Made by a program: the position numbers and the translations under genes
Shown: one piece after another, positions 35,307 to 44,543 of the stretch
How the letters are laid out: each line of letters starts with the position of its first letter
Numbering within the stretch: the first letter of the stretch is position 1
Assembly (NCBI GenBank): GCA_943369525.1
Contig: CALRNL020000011.1
Span: 31,919-95,918, forward strand
Length of the DNA: 64,000 nucleotides
Reading direction: 5' to 3'
Source: BAIKAL-G1 sp943369525
Lineage (GTDB): Bacteria; Cyanobacteriota; Cyanobacteriia; PCC-6307; Cyanobiaceae
The notes under the pieces: model-generated
Seen by the model: only the letters and a program-made list of their open reading frames with translations
What the model was told of the DNA's origin: nothing
Databases searched by the model: none

Positions 35307-35867
35307 TCAGCCCAGGCCGAAGCCGGACTCGGAGCGACCCCAGGCGGGGCTGGGGGCAGCCTGTTGCTCCTGGCTGGCGTCGCGGGTGACGATCGTGGGC
35401 GAGGAGGCCTCGTCGCTGGCGGCGGTGGTGACGGTGACGCAGCTGGGGGCGAACAGGAAGATGCTTTCGCCGACCCGCTCCTGGTGGCCGTCGATGGCGA
35501 AGGTGCCGCCGGCCACGAAATCGACGGCCCGCTGGGCCTGGTCCGGCTCCATCATCGTGAGGTTGAGGATCACGGTCTTGCGCTCGCGCAGGGCCTGGAT
35601 GGCGCGGGGCATCTCATCGAAGCTGCGGGGCTCCATCAAGGTGACCTCCGCCATGGAGGTGGAGATGCCGGGCATGCCGATCACATTGGTGCCGGCAAAG
35701 GGGTCGTCGGCCATGAAATCGGAGCTGAGGGCCAGGGAGCTGCTGCGGCTCACCGGACTGGTCGGCTGGGGCGCATCGTTGTGCTCGTAATCAAGCTCAT
35801 CGTCGAAGTCACCGTCTAGGTAGTCATCTCCAGAGACGACGGCACGAAGGCGGGAGAACAACGACAC
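35307..35867 (-). CDS. sepF: Cell division protein SepF
   Basis: A 186-residue protein that anchors and organises FtsZ at the division ring. The N-terminal amphipathic membrane-binding helix is MSLFSRLRAVVS. An acidic linker follows (GDFDDELDYEHND). The SepF core has EVTLMEPRSFDEMPRAI, RERKTVILNLTMMEPDQAQR and FVAGGTFAIDGHQERVGESI. A disordered tail ends the protein. The order pipX-pipY-sepF-proC is conserved in cyanobacteria. Confidence 0.95.
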   Translation of the reverse strand: MSLFSRLRAVVSGDDYLDGDFDDELDYEHNDAPQPTSPVSRSSSLALSSDFMADDPFAGTNVIGMPGISTSMAEVTLMEPRSFDEMPRAIQALRERKTVILNLTMMEPDQAQRAVDFVAGGTFAIDGHQERVGESIFLFAPSCVTVTTAASDEASSPTIVTRDASQEQQAAPSPAWGRSESGFGLG

Positions 35868-35906
35868 GGATTTTTGTTGTGGCTTGGACCTGAATAGCGT
35901 CCCACG

Positions 35907-36656
35907 TCAGCGCTGGCAAGGTTTGGGCCCAAACAAACCCGAACCAATCCGCAGCCAGGTGCTGCCCGCCGCGGCCGCCTCGGGCCAGTCGCCACTCATG
36001 CCCATCGACAGCTCCGGCAGGCCCAGCTCCCGGCCCAGGGCGGCGCACTCGCCAAACAGGGCCTGGGTTTCGGCCCGCGAAAGGCCCTGGGGCGCCATGG
36101 TCATCAGGCCCACAATCCTCAGGGGGGTGAGGCCCTGCAGCTGGGGCCAGAGCTGGCGCAGCTCGGCCGCCGTTAGGCCGGTTTTGTTGGGATCGGGCCG
36201 CAGCTTTACCTGCAGAAACACGGCTGGAGCCAGGCCCTCCTCGGCGGCGATGCGGGCCAGGCGCCCGGCCAGCTCCAGGCTGTCGACGGAGTGGATCGTG
36301 CCGAACTGGCGCAGCACGGCCCGGGCCTTGTTGGCCTGGAGCCGGCCGATGAAGTGCCAATCGAGGGCGCCCAGGTCGGCCAGCTCCGCCTGCTTGGCGA
36401 TCGCCTCCTGCAGGCGGCTTTCGCCGAAGCTGCGCTGGCCCAAGGCCACCAGCTGGCGCACGCTGGCGGCGGGATGGCCCTTGCTCACCGCCAAAAGCCG
36501 GCTACCGGCGGGCAGGGCCTCCCCCAGGGCGCCGAACTGCTGCTCCAGGCTCCATGGGGGCCCTGCGGGATCGGACCCGGCTCCGGCGCCCGCCGCCCTG
36601 GGGGGAGCGGGGTAGGGCATGCCGGGAGCGTCCTGCCGAAGCGATGGGGGCGCCAC
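35907..36656 (-). CDS. pipY: PLP-binding homeostasis protein PipY (YggS/COG0325)
   Basis: A 249-residue alanine-racemase-like protein that binds pyridoxal phosphate through Lys59 in LLAVSKGHP. The phosphate-binding end is MSMGMSGDWPEAAAAGSTWLRIGSGLFG (core MGMSGDW and IGSGLFG). It keeps B6 and amino-acid pools balanced. The N-terminal 35 residues are Pro/Gly/Ala rich, and a later start is possible. It is 20 bases after pipX, in the conserved pipX-pipY pair. Confidence 0.92.
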   Translation of the reverse strand: MAPPSLRQDAPGMPYPAPPRAAGAGAGSDPAGPPWSLEQQFGALGEALPAGSRLLAVSKGHPAASVRQLVALGQRSFGESRLQEAIAKQAELADLGALDWHFIGRLQANKARAVLRQFGTIHSVDSLELAGRLARIAAEEGLAPAVFLQVKLRPDPNKTGLTAAELRQLWPQLQGLTPLRIVGLMTMAPQGLSRAETQALFGECAALGRELGLPELSMGMSGDWPEAAAAGSTWLRIGSGLFGPKPCQR

Positions 36657-36676
36657 TGGTCGGCCTCGGAGGGGAG

Positions 36677-36964
36677 CTAGATGAAAGTCTGGTCGAAGAG
36701 CAGGCGCCAGGGCGCATGGGCCTCGGCCCCCTCGCGGCGGGTGCGGGCCAGGTTCTGCTCGGCGAGGTGGCGGGCATCCATCAGCGGGATCACCTCAAAC
36801 TGGGCGCCCCGGGGCTGGAGGGTCACCAGAAAGAACATGCGCTGGGCGTAGAGGGTGGCGTAGAGGTCCCGACCTTCCCCCGCCAGGGCCACCCGATAGA
36901 GCAGACCGAACAGCGGGTGATTCAGGTAACGCTCAGCGCTCACGTTGTCTGTCGGATTGGGCAC
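36677..36964 (-). CDS. pipX: PipX, PII-interacting coactivator of NtcA
   Basis: A 95-residue protein. The sequence ERYLNHPLFGLLYRVAL, then LYATLYAQRMFFLVTLQ, then RHLAEQNLARTRREG matches PipX: a Tudor-like domain followed by two helices. It swaps between PII and NtcA according to 2-oxoglutarate and so tunes nitrogen genes such as glnN in this window. It is directly upstream of pipY. It starts just three bases after the ecfT stop. Confidence 0.93.
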   Translation of the reverse strand: MPNPTDNVSAERYLNHPLFGLLYRVALAGEGRDLYATLYAQRMFFLVTLQPRGAQFEVIPLMDARHLAEQNLARTRREGAEAHAPWRLLFDQTFI

Positions 36965-36967
36965 AAC

Positions 36968-37900
36968 TTAGGTGGCACCGTACCGCCAGCGCAGCCCAAT
37001 TAACAGCACCAATGCGGCAGCGCCCGCCAATTGCAACAGCCCCCACCCCCGCTGGGGCTGGCGTAACTCCGCCGGCGAGATCCAGGTGCCGCCGCGGGCG
37101 AGCAGGGCTTCGGCCCCCTGCTCGGAACGCAACAACACGTTGGCCAGCAACCGTTCGGCCACGGCCAACAGCAAGCCAAAGCCACCCTTGAATCCCAGTT
37201 GGCGCAGGTTCACGGACCGGGTCGCCAGGGAGCGCAACAGGTTCTGGAACTCTTCCTGCACCAGCGGCAAGAACCTCAGGGCCAGCAGCAGGGTGAACCC
37301 GAGTCGCTCCACCGGCAGCCCCAATCGGGCCAGGGGCGTGATCAACCAGGCCAGGGCCCAGACCAACTCCTCCGGCGGGGTGGTGAGCAACAACAGGTTG
37401 GCGCTGTGGATCACGGTGAACAGCAAGGTGGCACTGTTGAGGCCCAATTCCCCCGAGCGGCGGGTCACCACCAGGGGGCCCAGGGACAGGGGCCCCACCG
37501 GCAGGGGCCCCCAGCGCAGCAACTCCCAACGCAGGCCGGAGCGACTGGGCGGGAGGCCATCGGCGCCGGCCGGGGCCAGGCGCAGTTCCGTGGGCGGGCG
37601 GCTGGGGCTGGCGGCACCGCCGCTGCCGGCTGGCAGCAGGGCCGAGAGGCAACCCACCAACAGGGCCAGGGCCAGCAGCAGGGGCAGGCTGCGGCGCCAC
37701 AGGCGCCAGGGCAGGCCGGAAAGGGCCGTGACCAGCAGCAGCAGCCCCACCAGGGCCAGGCGCCAGAGGGGGCCGGCCAGGATCGGGGTCAGCAGGAAGG
37801 CCAGGGTCCAGGCCAGCTTTTGGCGGGCATCGAGCTGGCCCAACCAGCTGCCGCTGCCACCCACGTACTGGCCGATCGGAATCTGCCGGAGCCAGTCCAT
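36968..37900 (-). CDS. Energy-coupling factor transporter T subunit (EcfT/CbiQ)
   Basis: A 310-residue membrane protein, with five or more helices. The start MDWLRQIPIGQYV with LDARQKL matches EcfT. The coupling region includes ALLARGG near the C-terminus and RSVNLRQLGFKGG. It would link substrate-specific S components to two ATPases for vitamin or metal uptake. No S or ATPase gene is adjacent. An inserted Pro/Ser/Gly stretch (about 90-120) lies between helices. It is upstream of pipX and downstream of der in the same direction. Confidence 0.87.
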   Translation of the reverse strand: MDWLRQIPIGQYVGGSGSWLGQLDARQKLAWTLAFLLTPILAGPLWRLALVGLLLLVTALSGLPWRLWRRSLPLLLALALLVGCLSALLPAGSGGAASPSRPPTELRLAPAGADGLPPSRSGLRWELLRWGPLPVGPLSLGPLVVTRRSGELGLNSATLLFTVIHSANLLLLTTPPEELVWALAWLITPLARLGLPVERLGFTLLLALRFLPLVQEEFQNLLRSLATRSVNLRQLGFKGGFGLLLAVAERLLANVLLRSEQGAEALLARGGTWISPAELRQPQRGWGLLQLAGAAALVLLIGLRWRYGAT

Positions 37901-37963
37901 CAGCGGCCCATCCCCAGGCGTTGGCGACCCATCCTCCAGCCCGCCCGAGCCATCACCGGATCC

Positions 37964-39328
37964 TTAGTGGGATTTGGCCTGTTGGCGCGCCAGATCCTTT
38001 TCGGCATCGCGCTGCTGCTTGCCCCGCCAGAACAGTTTCAACGGCGAGCCCTCAAAGCCCAGGCCCTCGCGGATCTGCCGTTCCACATAGCGGCGGTAGG
38101 TATCACCAAACAGCTTGGGATCGTTGACGAACAGGGTGAAGCTGGGCGGCCGGGTGGCGACCTGGGTGCCGTAGTAGATCCGGCCCTGGCGACCGCCGCG
38201 GCTGGTGGGGGGCGAACGCCAGCTGACCGCCTCCTGCAGCACCTCATTCACCACCGAGGTGCTGACGCGGCGACGGTGTTGCTCCACGGCCACGGCCGCC
38301 ACCGCAAAGATGCTCTCGACCCGCTGGCCGGAGAGGGCCGAGGTGAACAACATCGGCGCCCAATCAAGGAAATAGAGCTTGGCGCGCAGCTCCTTCTCCA
38401 TGGCCGCCATGGTGTGGCTGTCCTTCTCGACCGCGTCCCACTTGTTGACGACGATCACGCAGGCGCGGCCATCTTCTTCGATGCGGCCGGCCAGGCGCTG
38501 GTCCTGCTCGGTCACACCATCGAGCACATCGATCACCAGGGCGCAGACATCGCAGCGTTCGATCGCCTTGAAACTGCGGTTGATGCCGAAATACTCCGGG
38601 CCGTAATCGACGCTGCGGCGACGGCGGATGCCGGCGGTGTCGAGCAGTTTCCAGCGCTTGCCTTCCCGCTCGATCGTCGTGTCGATCGTGTCGCGGGTGG
38701 TGCCCCGGATCGGACTAACGATCGCCCGCTTCTCGCCACACACGGCATTGAGCAAGCTCGATTTGCCCACGTTGGGCCGGCCGATGATGGCCAGCTGGAT
38801 CGGCTCCTCCTCCTCCACCTCCGGGGTGGGGGGCAGGTGGGTGAGCAGGGCATCGAGCAGCTCGGCGGTGCCGGCGCCGTGGATGGCCGACACCGGGTAG
38901 GGCTCGCCCAGGCCCAGGCTCCAGAACTCGGCCGCCATGGCCAGGCCCTGGTCGGGCGATTCGCATTTATTCACCGCCAGCAGCACCGGGCAGCTCTGGC
39001 CCCGCAGCCACTCGGCGATCGATTGGTCGGCGGCGGTGAGCCCCTGCTGGCCATCGGCGATCACCACGGCCACGGCCGCCTCGGCCAGGGCCAGGTTGGC
39101 CTGTTCGCGGATCTCCGGCAGAAATTCGCTGTCGTCATCGAACACCAGACCGCCCGTATCGACGACCCGGAAGGTGCGATCGCCCCAGAACCCCTCCTGG
39201 TAGGTGCGGTCCCGGGTCACCCCGGGTTGGTCATGCACGATCGCTTCCCGGCTCCGGCAGAGCCGGTTCACCAGGGTTGATTTGCCCACATTGGGGCGGC
39301 CAATGATGGCGACGACTGGAAGAGCCAC
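37964..39328 (-). CDS. der: Ribosome-associated GTPase Der (EngA)
   Basis: A 454-residue double GTPase needed for 50S ribosome assembly. The first P-loop is GRPNVGKST at residues 10-18; the second is GRPNVGKSS near 182-190. Both NKCE/NKWD-type specificity motifs are visible (VNKCES, VNKWDA). The C-terminal KH-like domain ends with FEGSPLKLFWRGKQQ. The tandem G-domain architecture is diagnostic. It heads the minus-strand run der-ecfT-pipX-pipY-sepF-proC. Confidence 0.97.
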   Translation of the reverse strand: MALPVVAIIGRPNVGKSTLVNRLCRSREAIVHDQPGVTRDRTYQEGFWGDRTFRVVDTGGLVFDDDSEFLPEIREQANLALAEAAVAVVIADGQQGLTAADQSIAEWLRGQSCPVLLAVNKCESPDQGLAMAAEFWSLGLGEPYPVSAIHGAGTAELLDALLTHLPPTPEVEEEEPIQLAIIGRPNVGKSSLLNAVCGEKRAIVSPIRGTTRDTIDTTIEREGKRWKLLDTAGIRRRRSVDYGPEYFGINRSFKAIERCDVCALVIDVLDGVTEQDQRLAGRIEEDGRACVIVVNKWDAVEKDSHTMAAMEKELRAKLYFLDWAPMLFTSALSGQRVESIFAVAAVAVEQHRRRVSTSVVNEVLQEAVSWRSPPTSRGGRQGRIYYGTQVATRPPSFTLFVNDPKLFGDTYRRYVERQIREGLGFEGSPLKLFWRGKQQRDAEKDLARQQAKSH

Positions 39329-39545
39329 GACGCCTTATTCCTACAACGCAAGTCCTGTCTTGACCCTACACATCGACCCGACGGCTGACCGTACCAAGCC
39401 CGCCCGGGACCCGCAGCCCCCCGGAACCAGCGCCGAAACCAGCGCCGGAGCTACGCCCTGGCTGGCCTAATCCGTCGCCAAGCCCAGGAGCCAGGCCAGC
39501 CGCCGAGCCGATGGGAAGCGGGCCCCTGGGCCGAAGGGGGTGCCC

Positions 39546-40160
39546 TCAGCCCACGGGCCGATCGCCCGGATGGCCCGCCACCGGATCGGCGGGCGCCGCC
39601 AGCAGGGGCGGCAGGGGGCCGGTGTCGGCCAGGGGCTCGCCCCGCTCGGCCAGGTGGGCCAGCAACCAGTTCACGGCCACGGCCCGACGGGTGCGGCGGG
39701 GGTAGAGCTCGCCGATGCGGTAGCCGCCAAAGCCGAGCTGCTCCTTGAGCAGTTGCTTGTGGGGCGCCGCAATCGAGCGGGTGAGTTGCACATTGGCGGG
39801 CCGTTCGGCCACCAGCTCGGGGCCCTGGGGGAACCGGTCGGCCCAGGCCGCTGGCGTGGCTGGCGTGGCCCACCAGGGGACGCTGGCGGACGCGATGGCA
39901 TCGGCCGCGCCGGCCGCCGCGGGCCTGTAGCCGAGGCGCCACCAGATCAGTTCACACACGAAGCGATCGTTGAGGCGATCGTCGAGCACCGCCTGCAACA
40001 AGGGCCGCGACAGGGGCCAGGGGGAGGGCCAGGGCGAGGGGGAGGGGGAAGAGACAGCGGCGGGGTCGATGGCGCAGGGCAGGCGAAGGGACGGGAGCGG
40101 GAGGGGTGCGGGGATGGGCCGGGCCCTAACGATGGCGAGAATGGGGTAAGGGTCCCCCAT
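39546..40160 (-). CDS. DUF1823 family protein
   Basis: A cyanobacterial/plastid protein of unknown function. The conserved part is WPLSRPLLQAVLDDRLNDRF, then ELIWWRLGYRP, ERPANVQLTRSI and HKQLLKEQLGFGGYRIGELYPRRTRRA (quoted by cores). The first 45 residues are Pro/Ser/Leu rich and probably not conserved; the true start may be lower, near the WPLSR segment. The C-terminal tail is also low-complexity. It is divergent from dusB. Confidence 0.75.
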   Translation of the reverse strand: MGDPYPILAIVRARPIPAPLPLPSLRLPCAIDPAAVSSPSPSPWPSPWPLSRPLLQAVLDDRLNDRFVCELIWWRLGYRPAAAGAADAIASASVPWWATPATPAAWADRFPQGPELVAERPANVQLTRSIAAPHKQLLKEQLGFGGYRIGELYPRRTRRAVAVNWLLAHLAERGEPLADTGPLPPLLAAPADPVAGHPGDRPVG

Positions 40161-40280
40161 CCGGCAACGGCGGGCGGCGCCCCCCAGAAATCAGCCGCCC
40201 CAGGAGCCATCCACAGCCCAACCGCCAGCCCCGCCCCCTGGGCCCCGCCGGCCCCCGCCAGCCCAGGGGCGAGCGACGCG

Positions 40281-41348
40281 GTGACGGCCACGGAGGGGGC
40301 TAACGAGGGGGCCCCGCAGGGCACCCCTAGGAGCGCCCTTACCGGGGCCCTCGGGGCTGGCCCGTTCCAGAGCCCCCTGGAGCTGGCCGGCCGGGGCACG
40401 CCGCGCCAGTTGGTTTGCCGGGTGTTGCAGTCGCCCCTGGCGGGGGTGAGCGACCGGATTTTTCGCCAGCTGGTGCGGCGCTGGGCCCCCGGGGCCCTGC
40501 TGTTCACCGAGATGGTGAATGCCACCAGCCTGGAGCTGGGCTTTGGCCTGGAAAAGGTGGAGGAGCTGGCCAGCGAGGCGGGGCCGATCGGCGTGCAGCT
40601 CTTTGATTACCGGCCGGCGGCCATGGCCGATGCGGCCCGGCGGGCCGAGCAGGCCGGCGCCTTTTTGATCGACATCAACATGGGCTGTCCAGTGAAGAAG
40701 ATCGCCCGCAAGGGCGGCGGCAGTGGCCTAATCCGCGATCCGGGCCTGGCCCAGCGGCTGGTGGCCACGGTGGCGGCGGCGGTGTCGATTCCGGTCACGG
40801 TGAAAACCCGGCTGGGCTGGTGCGGCGATTCGGCCGATCCGGTGGGGTTCGCCCTGGCCCTGCAGGAGGCCGGCGCCCAGGCCCTCACCCTGCACGGCCG
40901 CACCCGCCAGCAGGGCTTCCGCGGCCAGGCCGACTGGCAGGCGATCGCTGCGGTGAAACGGGCCCTCACCATCCCCCTGTTTGCCAATGGCGATGTGGCC
41001 AGCCCCGACGACGCCCTGCGCTGCCTGGCCGTGACCGGCGCCGATGGGGTGATGGTGGGCCGGGGCACGATGGGTGCCCCCTGGCTGGTGGGCCAGATCG
41101 ATGCGGCCCTGGCCGGCCGGCCCATCCCACCCACCCCCGGCAAAGGCGAGCGGCTGGCCCTCGCCGCCGAGCAGTTACGGGCCCTGGTGGCGCGCAAAGG
41201 CGACCACGGCCTGCTGATCGCCCGCAAACACATGGGCTGGACCTGCCAGGGCTTCCCCGGGGCCGCCCAACTGCGCCAGCAATTAATGCGCGAACCCACC
41301 CCGGCCGGCGCCCTCGAGCTGCTGAAGCGGGCCGCCCAGGAGGACTAG
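40281..41348 (+). CDS. tRNA-dihydrouridine synthase (DusB-like)
   Basis: A flavoenzyme of about 355 residues that reduces uridines in tRNA. Landmarks: SPLAGVSDRIFRQLVRR, IDINMGCPVKKIARKGGGS with the catalytic cysteine in MGCP, VTVKTRLGW, and ANGDVASPDDA followed by GVMVGRGTMGAPWL. The frame is open upstream, and the family N-terminus begins near residue 48, so the GTG at 40281 is a provisional start. The C-terminal RKHMGWTCQGFPG fits the DusB group. Confidence 0.92.
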   Translation: MTATEGANEGAPQGTPRSALTGALGAGPFQSPLELAGRGTPRQLVCRVLQSPLAGVSDRIFRQLVRRWAPGALLFTEMVNATSLELGFGLEKVEELASEAGPIGVQLFDYRPAAMADAARRAEQAGAFLIDINMGCPVKKIARKGGGSGLIRDPGLAQRLVATVAAAVSIPVTVKTRLGWCGDSADPVGFALALQEAGAQALTLHGRTRQQGFRGQADWQAIAAVKRALTIPLFANGDVASPDDALRCLAVTGADGVMVGRGTMGAPWLVGQIDAALAGRPIPPTPGKGERLALAAEQLRALVARKGDHGLLIARKHMGWTCQGFPGAAQLRQQLMREPTPAGALELLKRAAQED

Positions 41349-41428
41349 GCGCCGCCGCCCAGCCTGGCCGCCTGGCCAGGGGCCAGGAGCGCCCCCAGGC
41401 CGGGGAGCGTCAGCTAGCGCCCAAACGC

Positions 41429-42373
41429 TTAGGCGGGAGCCAGCAAGCCCGGGGCCAGGGCCGCAGGGGGCAGGGCGGCGGCCTGATTCGCGGCGGCGGC
41501 CTGGTTCTTGGCTGAGGCCTGGTTCGCGGCGGCGGCCTCGGGGGAGTCGCCAGCCGGAGCTCCGGCAGGAGCAGCCAGGGCCGTGGGACCCCGCTTGCCC
41601 AGGGCTTCCTTAACGGCCCGATCCAGGGCCTGGCGGAAGGCCTCGGGGGAGATGGTGGGGGCGCACTTCAAGGTGACGTGATCACAACCGCCCAGGGCCG
41701 GCGCCTGCCAGCTGGGGGGGATTTGCAACAAATCGCGGGTGCCGGTGATCGCCATCACGGCCAGCAACACGGCCACCAGCACGTTGGCTGTGACATGCAG
41801 GCGGCGCATGCGCAGGGAGCGCAGCACCTCGGTGCGGGCCGCCACCGAGAACAGCAGCAAGCCCGTGAGCAACACACCCGCCCAGTAATGGGAGCCCCAG
41901 AACTCGCCCGTCAGGGGGTTATCGCTCAGGCGCCAAATCTCCTTCTGGCTGCCCAGGCCCAGCAGGCCGGCCCAGGTCAGCAGGGCAAAGCTGGCCCGCA
42001 GGCGGGCTTTCTTCACGAACCACAGGGCCGCGTAGGCCAGCAGGGTGCCAACGCTGATCAGCAGCAGCAAGGCCAGCCGGGCCGCACCGCCCGCGAAGGG
42101 TGGGGCCGGATCGAGAAAGTGCTTGATAAAGCTGTAATCGAGGGCGATCAGCACGGCCACCACCACGCCGCCGGTGAGCCAGCGGCCGTGGTCGCCGTGC
42201 TCAATGCCAACGCTGGGGGGCAGGGGATTGATCTTGAGCCGCCGCTCCCGCGCCAGGATCCCCAGCCGGATCGTCGCTCCCACCACCGGGTAGACGAACA
42301 GGATGATCAGCACCGGGTGCAGCAACGCCAGCCAGTCGATCGGCGTCATGGGCAGTGGCGGGGTTGAAACCAT
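41429..42373 (-). CDS. DUF4079 membrane protein
   Basis: A protein of about 314 residues with six or seven membrane segments and no known activity. The conserved opening is PIDWLALLHPVLIILFVYPV. Later parts: HGRWLTGGVVVAVLIALDYS and GSHYWAGVLLTGLLLFS. After the last helix come a CDH/LKC segment with two cysteines and then an Ala/Asn/Gln tail with three copies of ANQA, encoded by near-identical short repeats. ATG at 42373 or 42349 are both plausible. Confidence 0.78.
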   Translation of the reverse strand: MVSTPPLPMTPIDWLALLHPVLIILFVYPVVGATIRLGILARERRLKINPLPPSVGIEHGDHGRWLTGGVVVAVLIALDYSFIKHFLDPAPPFAGGAARLALLLLISVGTLLAYAALWFVKKARLRASFALLTWAGLLGLGSQKEIWRLSDNPLTGEFWGSHYWAGVLLTGLLLFSVAARTEVLRSLRMRRLHVTANVLVAVLLAVMAITGTRDLLQIPPSWQAPALGGCDHVTLKCAPTISPEAFRQALDRAVKEALGKRGPTALAAPAGAPAGDSPEAAAANQASAKNQAAAANQAAALPPAALAPGLLAPA

Positions 42374-42425
42374 GCAAGCATCCGGCGCCGATCGGATCGG
42401 ACCCAGGCCGCTGGCCCCCAGGTGA

Positions 42426-43211
42426 CTAGGGCAACACCTCCGGCCAGCCCTGGCGAACCAGCAGCAGGGAGAAGTAGGGCTGCTCCTGGGGTGCCACGGC
42501 GGCCGCCGGCGCCACCAGCTGGTCGGGCCAGCCCACCCGCTGGGCGAACAGGGCGCCATCGAGCAGGCCCCGATCGGCCAACACCTGGCGCACCCAGGGC
42601 CAGCGCTGGCCAAGCTTGAGCAGGGCCAGCACCTGATCGCCCGCCGCCGCCTGGTCCAGCAGGGCCGCCAGGGCGGCGGGGGCCTCGGGGGTTGGGCGAA
42701 TCAGCAACGCCTCCTGTTGCAGGGCCAGGGGCCAGCGCCCGGCCGCCGCCGCCGCCGCCACGGCCGTGATCCCGGGGATCAGGCGGATCGGGCACTCGGG
42801 ATGGCGGTGCTGCAGGGCCAGCAGCCCGTAGGAGGCCGTGGCAAACAGGGAGACATCGCCCTCGCAGAGCAACACCACCGCCTCCCCGGCCGCCACCTCC
42901 GCCGCCAGGGCGTCGGCCGCCGCCCGCCAGGCCAGCTGGCGCGGCTGGGCCTCCGCCACCATCGGAAACACCCGGGGCAGCCGGCGCTGCTGGGGGCCGA
43001 TCCAGGGGGCGGCGATCGTGGCGGCCATGCCCACGGCGTCGGGCCGGGCCACCGGGTAGGCCACCACCGTGGCGGAGCGGATCGCCCCCACGGCCGCCAC
43101 CGTGAGCAGGTCGGGGTCGCCCGGGCCCACGCCCACCAGGACCAGGCCCGGCGCCGCGGAAGAAGCCCCCAAGGACCCAGGGGCCGGCTCAGGCCCGATG
43201 CAGTCCCACAC
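42426..43211 (-). CDS. cobI: Precorrin-2 C20-methyltransferase
   Basis: A cobalamin-pathway methyltransferase. The SAM-binding opening is LVLVGVGPGDPDLLTVAA. Then come AGEAVVLLCEGDVSLFATASYG and IRLIPGITAVAAAAA, which fit CobI/CbiL. The end reads PYFSLLLVRQGW. The open frame runs past the divergent mtnD start, so an internal start is required; GTG at 43211 is used, but one closer to the GVGPGD motif is possible. Length about 261 residues is normal. Confidence 0.9.
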   Translation of the reverse strand: MWDCIGPEPAPGSLGASSAAPGLVLVGVGPGDPDLLTVAAVGAIRSATVVAYPVARPDAVGMAATIAAPWIGPQQRRLPRVFPMVAEAQPRQLAWRAAADALAAEVAAGEAVVLLCEGDVSLFATASYGLLALQHRHPECPIRLIPGITAVAAAAAAGRWPLALQQEALLIRPTPEAPAALAALLDQAAAGDQVLALLKLGQRWPWVRQVLADRGLLDGALFAQRVGWPDQLVAPAAAVAPQEQPYFSLLLVRQGWPEVLP

Positions 43212-43272
43212 ACAAACGCCCCAGCTGACCTTTTCTAGGCTCCCCCCAACGCCCACCGCCCCCCTGGAGCCC

Positions 43273-43827
43273 ATGACCCGCCTGAGCCTCTACCGGGACA
43301 GCGCCGGCGCCGATCCAGCGCCGGCGCTGCTGCTCGAGAGCCATGACGGCGACGTGATTGCCCAGGCCCTGGCCGAGCGGGGCCTGGGCTACGAGCGTTG
43401 GCCGGTGAAGCCGGAGCTGCCCACCGAAGCCGATCACGCCGCCGTGCTGGCGGCCTACGCCACCGAGATCGCCCAGGTGCAGGCCAGCGGCACCTATCCC
43501 ACCGTCGATGCGATCCGCCTGGGGCCCGACCACCCCGACCGGGCCGCCCTGCGCCAGAAGTTCCTCTCCGAACACACCCACAGCGAGGACGAGGTGCGCT
43601 TCTTCGTCGAGGGCCGGGGCTTGTTTGTGATCCACCTGGAGGGGGAGGTGCTGCAGGTGCTGTGTGAAACCGGCGATTTCCTGCGGGTGCCCGCCGGCAC
43701 CAAGCACTGGTTCGACATGGGCAGCGCCCCCCAGTTCACGGCGATCCGCTTCTTCGACAACCCGGCCGGCTGGGTGGCCGAGTTCACGGGCGATGGGATC
43801 GCCAGCCGCTATCCCCTGCTGGATTGA
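43273..43827 (+). CDS. mtnD: Acireductone dioxygenase
   Basis: A 184-residue cupin of the methionine salvage pathway. It oxidises acireductone to the keto acid precursor of methionine. Metal ligands His101, His103, Glu107 and His145 are present (EHTHSEDEVRFF and GTKHWFD). ATG at 43273 gives MTRLSLYRD. The partner genes mtnB and mtnC are 13 kb away, at 56.2-57.7 kb. It is divergent from cobI. Confidence 0.94.
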   Translation: MTRLSLYRDSAGADPAPALLLESHDGDVIAQALAERGLGYERWPVKPELPTEADHAAVLAAYATEIAQVQASGTYPTVDAIRLGPDHPDRAALRQKFLSEHTHSEDEVRFFVEGRGLFVIHLEGEVLQVLCETGDFLRVPAGTKHWFDMGSAPQFTAIRFFDNPAGWVAEFTGDGIASRYPLLD

Positions 43828-43865
43828 GCGGCGGCCCCCAGCCGGGCTCCCCCAGGGCAGGCGAC

Positions 43866-44543
43866 CTAGCTGTGCATGCGGGGCTGGGGGTGCAGCGGGG
43901 CCAGGATCGCCGCCTCGGCCTCGGCCAGCTGCTCCAGCCGCTCCACCACCTGGGCCCGGGGAAAGCGGGCCTCACACAGCACCCAGTAAAGACCGAAGTG
44001 GCGGGCCTCACTGGCCAGCAGGTCGCCGTAGAGCTGGCGCAGCACCGGATCGGGGCTGTGGGCCGCCAGCAGGGCCATGCGCTCGTGGCTGCGGGCCTCA
44101 ATCAGGCCGGCCACCAGGAAGCTGTCGAGCTTGCGCTCCGGGTCCTGGCGCCGCACCAGGGCCACCAGGCTGGAGCCGTAGGGCGGCGCCGGCAGGGGCC
44201 GCAGGGCAATGCCCCGCTGCTGCATCAGGGCCAGCACCCGCTCGAAATGCTCCAGTTCTTCGCGGGCCAGGGGGCTGAGCACCGCGGCCAGTTCCGCATC
44301 GGCCGGATAGCGAAACAGCAGCTGCAGGGCCGTGCTGGCCGCCTTGCGCTCGCAAAGGGCGTGGTCCAGCAGCACCAAATCCGGATGGGCGATGGCCTGC
44401 TCCAGCCAGGCGGCGCTACTGGGGGCCGCCAGCCACTTCACCCGGGCCGTGGGCGAGGCGGGAGCGGCCCCGGGGGGCTCGGAGGCCCCCGGGCGGATCC
44501 CGGCCGGTAGGAGCCCAGCCTGGGGAGGGGTCACGGGGCTCAT
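43866..44543 (-). CDS. miaE: tRNA-(ms2io6A)-hydroxylase MiaE
   Basis: A 225-residue diiron enzyme that hydroxylates the isopentenyl group of the modified adenosine at tRNA position 37. Ligand-bearing helices are visible: ERKAAST, LAREELEHFERV, GLIEARSHERM and SEARHFGLYW. The first 35 residues are Pro/Ala/Gly rich and outside the fold. The start overlaps the aroQ stop by four bases (ATGA). Confidence 0.92.
   Translation of the reverse strand: MSPVTPPQAGLLPAGIRPGASEPPGAAPASPTARVKWLAAPSSAAWLEQAIAHPDLVLLDHALCERKAASTALQLLFRYPADAELAAVLSPLAREELEHFERVLALMQQRGIALRPLPAPPYGSSLVALVRRQDPERKLDSFLVAGLIEARSHERMALLAAHSPDPVLRQLYGDLLASEARHFGLYWVLCEARFPRAQVVERLEQLAEAEAAILAPLHPQPRMHS

Noticed and set aside
37199..39280. 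A 693-codon open frame on the plus strand opposite ecfT and der
   Set aside because: It spans two well-supported minus-strand genes and has Gln/Gly-rich low-complexity sequence without motifs.
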